NCBI GenBank assembly: GCA_031271265.1
Contig: JAISWB010000071.1
Location: 56,481-120,480 of the forward strand
Reading direction: 5' to 3'
Origin: Desulfovibrio sp.
Lineage (GTDB): Bacteria; Desulfobacterota; Desulfovibrionia; Desulfovibrionales; Desulfovibrionaceae
DNA length: 64,000 nt
A model generated the notes under the pieces. The model made no database searches. It worked only from the letters and a program-made list of their open reading frames with translations, and was not told the DNA's origin. Made by a program: the position numbers and the translations under genes. Positions 23,630 through 33,346 of this stretch are shown here, piece by piece (the first letter of the stretch is position 1; every line of letters starts with the position of its first letter).

Positions 23630-24886
23630 GACCCCGAGAGCCTGCAGCGCATTCAGGATGACGGCGTGCGCCGGACCGTACTGAACGCCTGTTCCCGTTC
23701 CCCCGCATACCGCGCCAAGTTCGCCGCCGCCGGGATAGACCCCCGCGCGGTACGCGGCCTGGAAGATTTGGACAAGCTGCCCTTTACCGGTGCCGATGAC
23801 CTGCGCCTGGGCTACCCTCTGCCCCTGCTCAGCGTGCCGGAGTCGGAGGTGGTGCGCATCCATGCCTCCAGCGGGACCACCGGCAAACGTAAAATCCTCG
23901 CGTATACGCAGGAGGATGTGGATACTTTCGCCCTGCAGATGGCCCGCTGTTTCGAACTGGCCGGCCTGACGCCGCAGGACCGGGTGCAGATCGCCGTGGG
24001 CTACGGCCTATGGACCGCGGGCGTGGGCTTCCAGGCCGGCTGCGAACTGTTCGGCGCCCTGGCCGTGCCCGTGGGCGCGGGCAACCTGGAAATACAACTG
24101 CAGATGTTGACGGACATCGGCTCCACCTGCCTGTGCAGCACCGCCTCCATGGCCCTGCTCATGGGTGAGGAAGTGCAACGCCACAAACTGGCGGAAAAGG
24201 TGAAACTGCGTACGGTCATCTTCGGTTCGGAAGGCTACAGCCCTAAGATGCGCCGTTCCTTTGAGCGCGCCCTGGGCATTGAGGAGAGTTTCGACATCGG
24301 CGGCATGACCGAAATGTACGGCCCCGGCACCGCGTTGGAATGCCGCGCCCGCGAAGGGCTGCATTACTGGGCCGACCTTTTCGTCATTGAAATAGTGGAC
24401 CCGGATAGTCTGCAACCCGTCCCGCCCGGACAAGCAGGCGAAATGGTGGTCACCAGCCTGCGCAAGCAAGCCAGCCCGCTGATCCGCTACCGCACCGGGG
24501 ACCTCAGCCGCCTGCTTCCCGGTCCCTGCCCCTGCGGCTGCTCCATGCCGCGGCATGACCGCCTGATCGGACGCGCCGATGACATGATCATTTTCCGCGG
24601 CGTCAACGTCTACCCCGGACAGATAACCGACATCTTGCAGGATTACCCCGAACTCGGTTCCGAATACCACATCAGTCTGAGCCGTAAGGACGGTCTGGAC
24701 TCCATGCTCCTGGAAATCGAGCGGGCGGAGGACGCGGGCGGCGATGCGGACGCGCTTCTGGCGGCACGCGTGACAAAAAGCCTGCATTCCAGGGTATTGA
24801 TCAGCGCCGAGGTGCGGATTGTAAACCCCGGCACGCTGCCGCGTTCCTTCGGCAAATCGCGGCGGGTCACCGACTCGCGGCTGTGA
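23606..24886 (+). CDS. Phenylacetate-CoA ligase-like adenylate-forming enzyme
   Basis: Member of the PaaK branch of acyl-CoA ligases: activates an aryl or acyl acid with ATP and joins it to CoA. Visible motifs: the P-loop HASSGTTGKRKILAYT, GYGLWTAGVGFQAGCE, IFGSEGYSPKMR, GGMTEMYGPG, SPLIRYRTGDLSRLLPGPC with a CPCGC cysteine cluster, and GRADDMIIFRGVNVYPGQI. The conserved C-terminal lysine may be that in RSFGKSRRV. Two in-frame starts exist because the start region is duplicated (ATG 23540 and ATG 23606); the second gives the normal length (426). The acid used is unknown. It stands before a methyltransferase and an FMN oxidoreductase. Confidence 0.88.
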   Translation: MRRFIPQLDPESLQRIQDDGVRRTVLNACSRSPAYRAKFAAAGIDPRAVRGLEDLDKLPFTGADDLRLGYPLPLLSVPESEVVRIHASSGTTGKRKILAYTQEDVDTFALQMARCFELAGLTPQDRVQIAVGYGLWTAGVGFQAGCELFGALAVPVGAGNLEIQLQMLTDIGSTCLCSTASMALLMGEEVQRHKLAEKVKLRTVIFGSEGYSPKMRRSFERALGIEESFDIGGMTEMYGPGTALECRAREGLHYWADLFVIEIVDPDSLQPVPPGQAGEMVVTSLRKQASPLIRYRTGDLSRLLPGPCPCGCSMPRHDRLIGRADDMIIFRGVNVYPGQITDILQDYPELGSEYHISLSRKDGLDSMLLEIERAEDAGGDADALLAARVTKSLHSRVLISAEVRIVNPGTLPRSFGKSRRVTDSRL

Positions 24887-24972
24887 CGCTGTCGGCAAAA
24901 CGCTGCTGTTTACCTGCAAAAGTAATCACTACAAAAGTACAGGCGCGACATCTCACCAGGAGGCGCAAGCGC

Positions 24973-25977
24973 ATGGCAAAAGAATGGAAAGCCGAGGAAC
25001 TTGTGAAAATGTCGGGTGCCTACTGGGCCGGATGCGCCCTGCAGGCCGGCGTTGCCCTGGACCTCTTTACGCTGCTCGGCAAGGAACCCAAGGGCATGCC
25101 AGCCCTGGCCCGCGCCCTGGACTGCAACGAAGAGGCCCTTGCCGTGCTCGTCACCGCCCTGCGCGCCCATGAACTGCTGGACACGCAGGGAGACCGGGTG
25201 TGCGTCCCGGAAAGCGCCCTGCGCCTGTTGTCGCGTGAATCGCCGGAATACACGGGATTCATCATCAGCCACCACGCGCAGATTATGCAGAACTGGCTGC
25301 GTCTGCCCGAAACCGTGCGCAAGGGCCGCACGGCAAAACGCTCCGAGTCGGTTTTCACGGAAGACGAAAAAGAACGCGAAGACTTTCTCATGGGCATGTT
25401 CAACGTGGCCTCCCTGCAGGCCGACGCCGTAGCCTCGGGGCTGAATTTTTCCGGACGCGCCCGCCTTATCGACATCGGCGGCGGACCCGGCACCTATGCC
25501 GTCTATTTCTGCCGGCACAATCCCGCTCTTAAGGCCGTAGTTTTCGATCTGCCCGGCAGCGCGCCGGCGGCGCGCAAATGTATCGCGCGCTTCGGTCTTG
25601 AGGACCGCATAACTTTTCACTCCGGCAATTTCATGATCGACCCGCTTCCGGAATACTTCGACGTAGCCTGGATTTCCCAGGTCATCCACGGCGAGAACGC
25701 CGAAGACGCCGCAGCCCTGATCGCCGCTGCCGCGGCCTGCCTGAACCCCGGCGGGCTTCTCTGCGTCCAGGAATTTACCCTGTATGACGACAGGAGCGGC
25801 CCCCGGCACGCGGCCCTTTTCGGTCTGAACATGCTGGTGGGGACGCCGGGAGGCAAAGCTTATACCAGCCGGGAAATACAGGATATGATGAAAGCGGCCG
25901 GGGTGGTCGACGTGCGCGACGCCGGCCTGGACCTGCCCATGGACTGCCGGGTGTTTATCGGAGAAACGGGCAGGTAA
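24973..25977 (+). CDS. SAM-dependent O-methyltransferase-like protein
   Basis: A 334-residue protein with the two-domain layout of small-molecule O-methyltransferases: an N-terminal winged-helix dimerisation domain (LVKMSGAYWAGCALQAGVAL, LARALDCNEEALAVLVTALR) and a C-terminal Rossmann domain with the SAM motif LIDIGGGPGTYAVYF, the acidic strand end AVVFDLPG and the VIHGENAEDAAALI region holding the usual His position. ATG 24973 follows CAGGAGGCG. The acceptor is unknown. The neighbours (CoA ligase, FMN hydroxyacid oxidase-like) suggest aromatic or small-acid metabolism, but this is weak. Confidence 0.85.
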   Translation: MAKEWKAEELVKMSGAYWAGCALQAGVALDLFTLLGKEPKGMPALARALDCNEEALAVLVTALRAHELLDTQGDRVCVPESALRLLSRESPEYTGFIISHHAQIMQNWLRLPETVRKGRTAKRSESVFTEDEKEREDFLMGMFNVASLQADAVASGLNFSGRARLIDIGGGPGTYAVYFCRHNPALKAVVFDLPGSAPAARKCIARFGLEDRITFHSGNFMIDPLPEYFDVAWISQVIHGENAEDAAALIAAAAACLNPGGLLCVQEFTLYDDRSGPRHAALFGLNMLVGTPGGKAYTSREIQDMMKAAGVVDVRDAGLDLPMDCRVFIGETGR

Positions 25978-26034
25978 GAGGGAAAACAGAAGCGACAGCA
26001 GGTTGAACAATGTGCCGCAAATAAGGAGTCTGCC

Positions 26035-27054
26035 GTGGATATGCGTGAAATCAGGATCAAGGCCAAGGAAAAACTCAAGGGCATCTGTCGCGTATGCCCG
26101 AACTGTGACGGACGGGTCTGCGCCGGGGAGGTGCCCGGCATGGGCGGCACAGGCAGCGGTGCCGCCTTCATGGAAAACGTGCGCGCGTTCAGCGCCGTCA
26201 AACTGAACCTGCGCGCCCTGCACAGCTCCCCTGAGCCCGACACGGGCACGGAATTCTGGGGGCACAGCCTGTCTCTGCCGGTCATGGCCGCGCCTCTGGC
26301 CGGGGCCGCGTACAACTTGGGCGGGGCCTTGAGCGAGAAAGAACTGAATGACGGCCTGCACGCCGGCAGCCGCGCGGCCGGGACCATAGCCTGGAGCGGA
26401 GACGCTTTTATCCCCGGCATTTTTGAAGCCGGCCTTGCCGCCGTTGCCGCACAGGGCGGATGCGGCATTGTGACCGTCAAACCGCACGGGGTTGAGGAAA
26501 TTATACGGCGCGTCCGCATGGCCGAAGATGCCGGGGCAATCGCCGCGGCCGTGGACGTGGACGCCGCCGCCTTCCGCCCGCCCGCGCCCGGACTGCCCGT
26601 CGGCGCGGGAAACCCGGCGGACCTGGAAAAAATAGTCCGCAGCACGAAACTGCCGGTTATCCTCAAGGGCATCATGACTCCGGACGAGGCCGTTGCAGCG
26701 GCCGCCGTCGGCATCAGCGGCATTGTGGTATCCAACCACGGCGGCCGGGCGCTGGAAGCCTGCCCGGCAACGGCCGAAGTCCTGCCCGCCGTGGCGGCGG
26801 CCGTGCGCGGCAGGATGAAAATTTTCGTGGACGGAGGTCTGCGCAGCGGGGCGGATGTACTCAAGGCCCTGGCCATGGGCGCCGACGCCGCGCTCATCGG
26901 CAGGCCGCTCGTGCCGCCCGTGGTCGGCGGCGGCGCGGAAGGCGTGGCCCTGTACTTCAAAAAACTGGCCTCGGAACTGACCGCGGCCATGACCCTGACG
27001 GGAACGGGAACGGCACGCGCCGCCGGCCCGCACATCCTGTACCGGCCTGCCTGA
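26035..27054 (+). CDS. FMN-dependent alpha-hydroxy-acid oxidase/dehydrogenase-like protein
   Basis: TIM-barrel flavoenzyme of the lactate/glycolate oxidase and IDI-2-like superfamily. Motifs: LPVMAAPLAGAAYNLGG near residue 80, LPVILKGIMTPDEAVAA (lysine at the barrel end), GIVVSNHGGRALEACPA with the catalytic His and substrate Arg, and the phosphate loop IFVDGGLRSGADVLKALAMG. A Cys cluster at the N-terminus (CRVCPNCDGRVCAG) is extra to oxidases and may bind a metal. Start is GTG 26035. Substrate and electron acceptor are not known. Confidence 0.85.
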   Translation: MDMREIRIKAKEKLKGICRVCPNCDGRVCAGEVPGMGGTGSGAAFMENVRAFSAVKLNLRALHSSPEPDTGTEFWGHSLSLPVMAAPLAGAAYNLGGALSEKELNDGLHAGSRAAGTIAWSGDAFIPGIFEAGLAAVAAQGGCGIVTVKPHGVEEIIRRVRMAEDAGAIAAAVDVDAAAFRPPAPGLPVGAGNPADLEKIVRSTKLPVILKGIMTPDEAVAAAAVGISGIVVSNHGGRALEACPATAEVLPAVAAAVRGRMKIFVDGGLRSGADVLKALAMGADAALIGRPLVPPVVGGGAEGVALYFKKLASELTAAMTLTGTGTARAAGPHILYRPA

Positions 27055-27133
27055 CGGAACGCGGATTTTCCGGCGTTCCGCACGCCTTGAAACATGCCGC
27101 GCTTCGGTGTATAAGGATGGGGTTGTCTAAATG

Positions 27134-27209
27134 CTGTTTTCCCGGCATCGCCGGGGGCAATCCGGAATCTGCCTGAAGGGAGAGCTTTCAAACCATAAAG
27201 GAAATTTTC
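27134..27209 (+). repeat. Dispersed leader repeat, copy D (3' half)
   Basis: It contains the CCCGGCATCGCCGGG hairpin, CTGCCTGAAGGGAGAGCTTT and the core CAAACCATAAAGGAAATTTTC ending at the ATG of the next gene, so it provides that gene's ribosome binding site (AAAGGA). Confidence 0.75.
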
Positions 27210-27896
27210 ATGAATACGGTACCCCTGTGTTCCCGATTCACCGGAAGAATCCAGGCCGGGATAGCCTGCCTCCTTGTCCTGCTTTTTTCTGTTGCCTCCT
27301 GCGTGCCGAAAGACGCGGCGCAACAGGAGGCCGGCTCCACCGACCCGAACCGTAAACATCTGGCTTACGGAATCAGCCTCAACCTGCCGTCGTCGTGGAC
27401 CGTGGCCGGCGAACTTGCCCCCGATGCCGCCTCCAAAGCGGCCCTTGATCAGCGGCGCAGGGGCGGGGAACGCATCATGCTTTTCGGCGCAACGGCCCCC
27501 CCGTCGACCCGAGGCATTGAATCCGTGGCCGCCTTGTTTCTGCTCAACGAACAGCGCAACTTCATGCCCCGCGATTTTGCGGAAAAACTGCAGCCTGCGG
27601 AATTCGACAGAATCAGCGCGGAACTTTTCGAGCAGGAAAAAGCGGCCGTAAAAAAGAGCAAAAGCAAGCTCACCCTGATGGAACTCAAACTGTCCCCCGA
27701 AAGGGTGGACGGCAGATTCGCCCTGTTGCATCGGGTGCTGATAGCCGATTCCAAAGGCGTGCCTTTGCGCTCCCTGCGCTGGGACATCTACCTGCCGGAC
27801 GGGGCCGGGATGGCCGTGCGCGCCGAATGCGATCCGGACAACGCCGCAGCCGAGCAGGATATACGCAAAATCGTAAACTCGCTGAAAATTCAGTAA
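27210..27896 (+). CDS. Putative lipoprotein of unknown function
   Basis: A 228-residue protein with a signal peptide and lipobox (LLFSVASC; Cys about residue 31). The mature part begins with a charged linker, then a globular domain: LAYGISLNLPSSWTVAGEL, a helix-rich centre (RDFAEKLQPAEFDRISAELF) and a C-terminal DNAAAEQDIRKIVNSLKIQ helix. This layout resembles small PsbP/DUF1795-like lipoproteins, where a signal peptide precedes a fold starting 'isl.lPssW', but I cannot assign a family. The leader comes from dispersed repeat D. Confidence 0.75.
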   Translation: MNTVPLCSRFTGRIQAGIACLLVLLFSVASCVPKDAAQQEAGSTDPNRKHLAYGISLNLPSSWTVAGELAPDAASKAALDQRRRGGERIMLFGATAPPSTRGIESVAALFLLNEQRNFMPRDFAEKLQPAEFDRISAELFEQEKAAVKKSKSKLTLMELKLSPERVDGRFALLHRVLIADSKGVPLRSLRWDIYLPDGAGMAVRAECDPDNAAAEQDIRKIVNSLKIQ

Positions 27897-27990
27897 ATAC
27901 AGGCCGGACGGATCACACGGTCCGCGCCGGCCCGCGGACCGCCCCGGAACTCTCCCTACGGCAGGCGTTTCGCCTTCGGACCGGAACATT

Positions 27991-29451
27991 ATGGAACCTG
28001 CCGGCCTCGCCTGCTTCAAGCTCCTGCTGATTTTCGCCGTTATCGTCCTGTTGCTGCGCCGGGGCGTGCAACTCGGGCGCGCCCTGCTCGCGGCAAGTCT
28101 GTGTACGGCCCTTGTTTCCGGTCTGGGGCCGGGGCAGTGGCCCGGCATGATCCTGCGCACGGCTGCCGATACGGACTTCCTCTTCCTGTGTTTCATGATA
28201 TGGATGATGATCACGCTTTCGGGCGTTCAGGAAGCGGGCGGGCAGAGCGCGCGGCTCGTGGACGGCCTGGAGGACTACCTGCATAACCCGCGGATACGCC
28301 TGCTCATCTTTCCAGCGCTGGTCGGGCTGCTGCCCATGCCGGGCGGGGCCTTGTTTTCCTGCCCGATGATCAGGGCGGTCGCCGGGCACATGTCCGTCGG
28401 CGAAAGCCGTCAGGCGCTGATCAATTACTGGTTCAGGCATATATGGGAAACGGCATGGCCGCTGTACCCGGGCTACATTCTGGCGAGTTCGCTGCTCGGG
28501 CTGTCTCTGGACGTCATCTGCCGCTACACCTTTCCGATGGTCTTTCTGGCCGTCGGGGTAGGCCGGCATTTTTTCCTGCGCGATATCCCCGTCAAAGGTA
28601 TTAACGGTGAGTACGGCCGTTCACCTGTGCATGCGGAGGCTGCTCCTGTGCACGAGGACGCCGCCGCCTGCGGATTGGGAACACAACCTGCTTATGCCGC
28701 CGCCCCTGTACACGGAGGCGCCGCTGTCCAAGGGCATTCGTGCCGCCCCGCGGACGGTGCCGCTTCAGTGCGCTGGGGCGCCGCCTCTGCGCCGAATAAG
28801 CGCCTTCTCTCCCTGCTGGGCAATTTCCTGCCCATATTCGTAGTCCTCGTCGGCGCGGCGCTTTTCACGCCGCTTCTGGACCTTTTGTTTCCGGAAGCAC
28901 CGAAGCAGACGGCCTTCTGTCTTGCCCTGTGCGCGGCCGTGGGCGCGGCTGTTGTCCAAAACCGCGGGAAATTGCGCGGCAGGGCGGCGCGTCTGGTCTT
29001 TTCCGCGAATGCCGGACGCATCCTCATCCTGTTGTTCGCCGTTTTTCTGTTCAAAGACCTGCTTGCCGCGAGCGGGATCGTGCGGGATCTCGGCAGGTCT
29101 GTTTCCGGTCTGCCCATGGTTGCCGCGGCCTGTGTCGTCCTGCCCTTTGTCGCCGGACTGTTGACCGGCGTTATGGTGGGCTTTGTCGGGCTTTCCTTTC
29201 CCGTGCTGCTTGACCTTATCCGGCATGCCGGGTTGCAGGAATATACCCTTCCGCTTGTCGTGCTGAGTCTCGCGGCCGGGAATTGCGGTCAAATGCTTTC
29301 CCCGCTGCATGTCTGCCTGGTAGTGACCTGCGAATTTTTCAACACGAAACTCCCGCGCATCTGGCGTTCGCTGGTCCGTCCGACGGCGGCGCTGTTTACC
29401 GGCGGGGCGCTTCTGGCGGCAGTGACGGCGGCCGTCGGGGCGAGCTTCTAA
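27991..29451 (+). CDS. DUF401-family membrane protein
   Basis: A 486-residue polytopic membrane protein with about ten hydrophobic helices. The motifs LLPMPGGALFSCPMIRAVA and INYWFRHIWETAWPLYPGYI are those of the DUF401 family, distant relatives of citrate/gluconate-type permeases. The C-terminal half has GNCGQMLSPLHVCLVVTCEF. Between the two halves is a hydrophilic loop of about 60 residues with reiterated APVHxxAA units (AAPVHEDAAA, AAPVHGGAAV), not expected in the family and similar to other local reiterations in this window. It precedes the AsmA-like gene by 23 bp, probably in one operon. Confidence 0.82.
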   Translation: MEPAGLACFKLLLIFAVIVLLLRRGVQLGRALLAASLCTALVSGLGPGQWPGMILRTAADTDFLFLCFMIWMMITLSGVQEAGGQSARLVDGLEDYLHNPRIRLLIFPALVGLLPMPGGALFSCPMIRAVAGHMSVGESRQALINYWFRHIWETAWPLYPGYILASSLLGLSLDVICRYTFPMVFLAVGVGRHFFLRDIPVKGINGEYGRSPVHAEAAPVHEDAAACGLGTQPAYAAAPVHGGAAVQGHSCRPADGAASVRWGAASAPNKRLLSLLGNFLPIFVVLVGAALFTPLLDLLFPEAPKQTAFCLALCAAVGAAVVQNRGKLRGRAARLVFSANAGRILILLFAVFLFKDLLAASGIVRDLGRSVSGLPMVAAACVVLPFVAGLLTGVMVGFVGLSFPVLLDLIRHAGLQEYTLPLVVLSLAAGNCGQMLSPLHVCLVVTCEFFNTKLPRIWRSLVRPTAALFTGGALLAAVTAAVGASF

Positions 29452-29474
29452 CACCGGGGGCGGCGGAACGCTAT

Positions 29475-32400
29475 ATGGCGCATTCGGATAAACTTCCTCA
29501 GGCGGTGCGGGTTCCACCGGCACGGGCGCAAGGTTCCCGGCGCTTCGGGCCGCTCCGCATACTCGGACGGGCGGCGGCAGCTTTGTTGCTGCTCCTGCTC
29601 TGCCTCGCTGCCGGTATGTATATTCTCTGCCTGATCAACCCGGGGCTGGTTGCGTCCGAGGCGCAGAAAGTGTTGAGCGCGGCTTCCGGGCTGCCGTTCC
29701 GCATTCACGGCGGGGTACGCCCAGTGCTGCTGCCCGCGCCCGGCCTGGAAGCGACGGATGTACTCATAGCCGCGCCGGACAACGGCCGGGACGCGCAGGC
29801 CGGTGAGGATAAACCCCTGGCCCGCGCGCGGACCCTCGGCGTGTACCTGGACCCCGCAAGCCTGTTGCGCGGCAAACTCGGCATCGGGCGAGTCGAATTC
29901 TACAAGCCGGTAATCAACCTTTCCTTCGACGGCACAAGCGGGCGCCTGCGGTTGCCTCGCCCCGCGGGACATGCGGAAAACACCGAAAACGGGAACGCTG
30001 CCCGGAGCGACGCGCGGGACGACGATGCAGGAGAAGGAAGCGCGGTCCTTGTCGATACCGGGGGATACAATGCGGGTCGGGACGGAGATACGGAAGCAAA
30101 CGCCTCGCCGGACGCCGAAGCCGGTAAAAACGCAGGCAGAGAAGCGCGCCTGAAAATGTTGCGGCACGTTGCCGAACTGCTCTGCGCCCCGCCCGGCGAA
30201 GGCATGCCGCCCGTTGTCGTCAGGGAAGGCAGATTTTTCATGTATACCGGAAACGGCGAGCTTCTGCTCAGCCTGCGCGAAGTCGACGGCAGTTTCGCAC
30301 CCGCGGCGGGAGGCAAAAATTTTCAAGTTTCCGCGGCCTTTGCCCTGCCTGATGCCGGTCTTTCCATGCGTTTCTCCCTGGCTGCCGGCATAGGGCGTCC
30401 CGCCTCACCGGCACAGGGGCGCATCGGAGGCGTGCTGGAGATGCAACCGCCCGGCAGCCGCGCCATAACGGCTGAATTTTCCTCCGGCTTTGCCCTGAAC
30501 GCGGACGCTTCCGTTCTGCACCTGCCCGGATTTTCCCTGAACAGCGAAGGCGATGCCCTGCGGGCGGAACTGCGTGTTGATCTCGCCGCGCCGGAGTGCA
30601 CGGGGAAAGTCATGCTGGACAGGCTCAGCCTTACCCGCTGGTTCGGCTTCGGGCGCGTTCTGCCTCCGGGTCTGCGTGAGGCCTTGCATGCCATGCGCGG
30701 GGAATTCGACCTGCTTTTCGACAGCGACAAGGTTGAGGCCCACAACCTGCGCGCCGAGTCCGGGGACTTGCGTTTGCAGGGGTATGTGGGCACCCCGGAC
30801 TTCAGCGCTCCTGCCGTTGTGGTGCATGCCGCGCTTCAGGGCAAGCTGGATGCGGACCGCCTGTTCCCCTTTCTCGGAGTCGCCGGGCGGCCTTTGCCGG
30901 TTCCGCAGCCTCCGGTCTTTGATCACCCGCCTCTGGCCCCGTACCCCGACGACCCGGCGGCGCCGCCCCCACAGGCGGATGAAGGAATAAACGTCGGCTA
31001 CGACATCAACCTCCACGCGGACGAAATCCTGCTGCACGGCGTTGAAGGCGGGCCTCTGGACGTGCGTGTACACCCGGCCCCGGACGGCTCGGACAGAACG
31101 CGCGTGGACATCAAGGCGGAAAATCTGCTGCGCGGCCGGGCCGAGGGATATATCGACGTAGACGCCGCGGGCCTGCGCATGCGCTATGCCGTCGCCGGGA
31201 CGGAACTGGGCATGCTGCCGGAAAATGAAGCCGGAAGTATACGCATAGCCGGTACCGCGACCGGAACCTGCGAAATCGACATGCCCATGAAGCAGGACGG
31301 GAGCATTGTCGACGACTGGCCGCTGCGCGCGGATGTCCAGGTGAAAAATATGCGGATAAGCGGCAGGTTCAGGGGCAAAGACTGGTTCCTGAACTTCGGG
31401 AGCGCAGCCGGCAAGGGTGCCGGTTCCATATACGCCGTGCCGGAACAAGGCGTCGTCATCGGCGGCGACTGGAATCTGGACGCCCATACGCTGCGTGCCT
31501 CCTGGCATCCCGGAGGAGACGACGCCCTCAAAGGGACCTTCGCCGGAACCCTCACCTGGCCGCCCATACCCGCGCGCAATGCCGCAGGCGATGCGAAGAA
31601 GGAGCAACGCTATTCGGTTGAACGGACGGAAGGCAAATGCACCCTGAGCGGAGTCATGACCCTGCCGTTCGCATCCCGGTTCGTCCCCCTGAAAGGCACA
31701 GTGACGGCGGACTTTGTCTGGAACGTCCACGCCGAAAAATTACAAGTCAGGAAAGCCGCCTTCGAAGGCATGGACAGTTACGCGGAAACAACAGCCTCCC
31801 TTGATTTCTCCGGGCCGGAAACCACCGTGCAGGCCGCGCCTTCGTTCAAGCTCAGCCTGCGCGAATTGCTCGCGGCCTGGAAAATAACCGTGCCCGAGGC
31901 CGTACAGGCGCCGAAAGTCCTGTCCGGACGGACGGAGCTGGTTATCGGCGACAACAGCGTGCGCCTGGAAAAAATCAAGGCCGAGATTGATTCCTCTCCT
32001 TTGAGCGGCGAATTTGCCGTGCGTTACGCGCCGTTTGCCGCCTCCTCCGGCAGGCACGCCGGCGGACCGGCGGCAGACGACCCCGGTCTGCGGGAACTGT
32101 GGACGGTGCGGCTGCAATCGGACCAACTGGATCTGGACAGCTTTTTTCCGGACGGACACACAAGCGGGACGCCGCCGGGACATCGCGCCGGACATGGCGC
32201 CGCTGTGTCCAGGCGGCCCGAAAACGCGGGGACGACCGCCGGCAGGGAACGCGCCGGAGAAAACAAAGGCCCGGATCTTTCCTTTGTCAAAGGACTGGCC
32301 GCGGATGTGCGCATCCATGCCAAACGCCTCAGGAAGAGCAGGATGACGGCCGAAGACGCGGTTTTCACTGCCGTACTGAGCAAGAACGCGTTTTCCATGC

Positions 32401-33146
32401 GTTTCACGACGGATAAACTGTACGGCGGCGTCTGCGACCTGGATTTGCAGGGAATCGTGCATCCGGATTCATCGGTCAGGCTGCAACGGGGAGGATTGCG
32501 CCTGCGCGGTGTCGCCCTGGAAGGAGTGCTGGGGGATTACACCGGCGAACAATCCTGCGCCGGCACGACAGACCTGGACGCCGAACTGCACGGGGTCTTC
32601 GCGCGCGGCTCGGATTACACGGCCGGGCTTTCCGGCTCCTGGAAACTGGATATCAAGGACGGCATGTACCCGGCCTTTTTCTCCGGTCCCGACTCGCGGC
32701 TGCGCAACACCTTTTCCCGTGCCTCGGCCTCGGGGCCGCTGGATCGCGGGGTCATCCGCTCGGACAACTTCACGCTCGGCGGCCCCATGGTGGATATGTC
32801 GGGCGGCGGCTGGTACGACCTGAACACCAGGGATCTGGATATCAAGATCAGCGTGACTTTTGCCAAAGTGCCGACGCTGCCCGTGCAGTTTTACGGAAAT
32901 GCCGATTCCCCGCGCATGAACATCCGCGGTGTCGACATGGTGCTGGAAACGATGCAGGCCGCCGGGTCCGGGCTGTTCGGCCTGATCAGAGGCGTGCTTG
33001 AGCTTCCCGCCAAGGCGGTCACGGGCATAGGGTCACTTTTTGAAGGATCGGGCACCCCGGCGCGGCAGGCGCCCCGAAGGCAGAAGCCGGAAGCCGGCAG
33101 GGCCGCACCGCCCGTCCGGGGAAGCACCCTGCCCATACGCCGCTGA
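29475..33146 (+). CDS. AsmA-family protein
   Basis: A large (1223-residue) inner-membrane-anchored periplasmic protein. A Pro/Arg-rich cytoplasmic tail is followed by one helix (AAAALLLLLLCLAAGMYILC, about residues 33-53) and the AsmA start NPGLVASEAQKVLSAASGLP. The C-terminal AsmA_2-like part has the phrases KLDIKDGMYPAFFSG, GGPMVDMSGGGWYDLNTRDL, and FYGNADSPRMNIRGVDMVLE. Relatives form long beta bridges for lipid traffic or affect outer-membrane assembly. Hydrophilic insertions (about residues 165-220 and 860-940) are Ala/Gly/Arg/Asp-rich. ATG 29475 is used; the frame is open upstream only because it overlaps the DUF401 gene. Confidence 0.85.
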   Translation: MAHSDKLPQAVRVPPARAQGSRRFGPLRILGRAAAALLLLLLCLAAGMYILCLINPGLVASEAQKVLSAASGLPFRIHGGVRPVLLPAPGLEATDVLIAAPDNGRDAQAGEDKPLARARTLGVYLDPASLLRGKLGIGRVEFYKPVINLSFDGTSGRLRLPRPAGHAENTENGNAARSDARDDDAGEGSAVLVDTGGYNAGRDGDTEANASPDAEAGKNAGREARLKMLRHVAELLCAPPGEGMPPVVVREGRFFMYTGNGELLLSLREVDGSFAPAAGGKNFQVSAAFALPDAGLSMRFSLAAGIGRPASPAQGRIGGVLEMQPPGSRAITAEFSSGFALNADASVLHLPGFSLNSEGDALRAELRVDLAAPECTGKVMLDRLSLTRWFGFGRVLPPGLREALHAMRGEFDLLFDSDKVEAHNLRAESGDLRLQGYVGTPDFSAPAVVVHAALQGKLDADRLFPFLGVAGRPLPVPQPPVFDHPPLAPYPDDPAAPPPQADEGINVGYDINLHADEILLHGVEGGPLDVRVHPAPDGSDRTRVDIKAENLLRGRAEGYIDVDAAGLRMRYAVAGTELGMLPENEAGSIRIAGTATGTCEIDMPMKQDGSIVDDWPLRADVQVKNMRISGRFRGKDWFLNFGSAAGKGAGSIYAVPEQGVVIGGDWNLDAHTLRASWHPGGDDALKGTFAGTLTWPPIPARNAAGDAKKEQRYSVERTEGKCTLSGVMTLPFASRFVPLKGTVTADFVWNVHAEKLQVRKAAFEGMDSYAETTASLDFSGPETTVQAAPSFKLSLRELLAAWKITVPEAVQAPKVLSGRTELVIGDNSVRLEKIKAEIDSSPLSGEFAVRYAPFAASSGRHAGGPAADDPGLRELWTVRLQSDQLDLDSFFPDGHTSGTPPGHRAGHGAAVSRRPENAGTTAGRERAGENKGPDLSFVKGLAADVRIHAKRLRKSRMTAEDAVFTAVLSKNAFSMRFTTDKLYGGVCDLDLQGIVHPDSSVRLQRGGLRLRGVALEGVLGDYTGEQSCAGTTDLDAELHGVFARGSDYTAGLSGSWKLDIKDGMYPAFFSGPDSRLRNTFSRASASGPLDRGVIRSDNFTLGGPMVDMSGGGWYDLNTRDLDIKISVTFAKVPTLPVQFYGNADSPRMNIRGVDMVLETMQAAGSGLFGLIRGVLELPAKAVTGIGSLFEGSGTPARQAPRRQKPEAGRAAPPVRGSTLPIRR

Positions 33147-33292
33147 ACCGACACGTCGAATGCAGATCGGGCGGGCGCCCCGAATCGACGGCCGGAATCT
33201 TTGTCCGGCGTGCGCCGGCGAAGTTCGGAGATAACAGGGCGTCCCCTCCGCAGTCCGGAGCGCCCCGGCGGGATTGGCGGCGCTCCCCGCTG

Positions 33293-33321
33293 AAAAGGGC
33301 GGGAAATCCCGCCCTTTTCTA
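33293..33321. terminator. Bidirectional rho-independent terminator
   Basis: AAAAGGGCGGG-AAAT-CCCGCCCTTTT, a perfect GC-rich hairpin flanked by A and T runs, between the convergent AsmA-like and CstA genes. Confidence 0.9.
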
Positions 33322-33346
33322 CAGTATCCTTGCGGACCCGCGCCCG

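Noticed and set aside
24910..28214. Two very long minus-strand frames (about 700-780 codons) opposite the methyltransferase, FMN enzyme and lipoprotein genes
   Set aside because: Composition is Gly/Arg/His-rich with no motif, while the plus strand has recognised proteins with ribosome binding sites.
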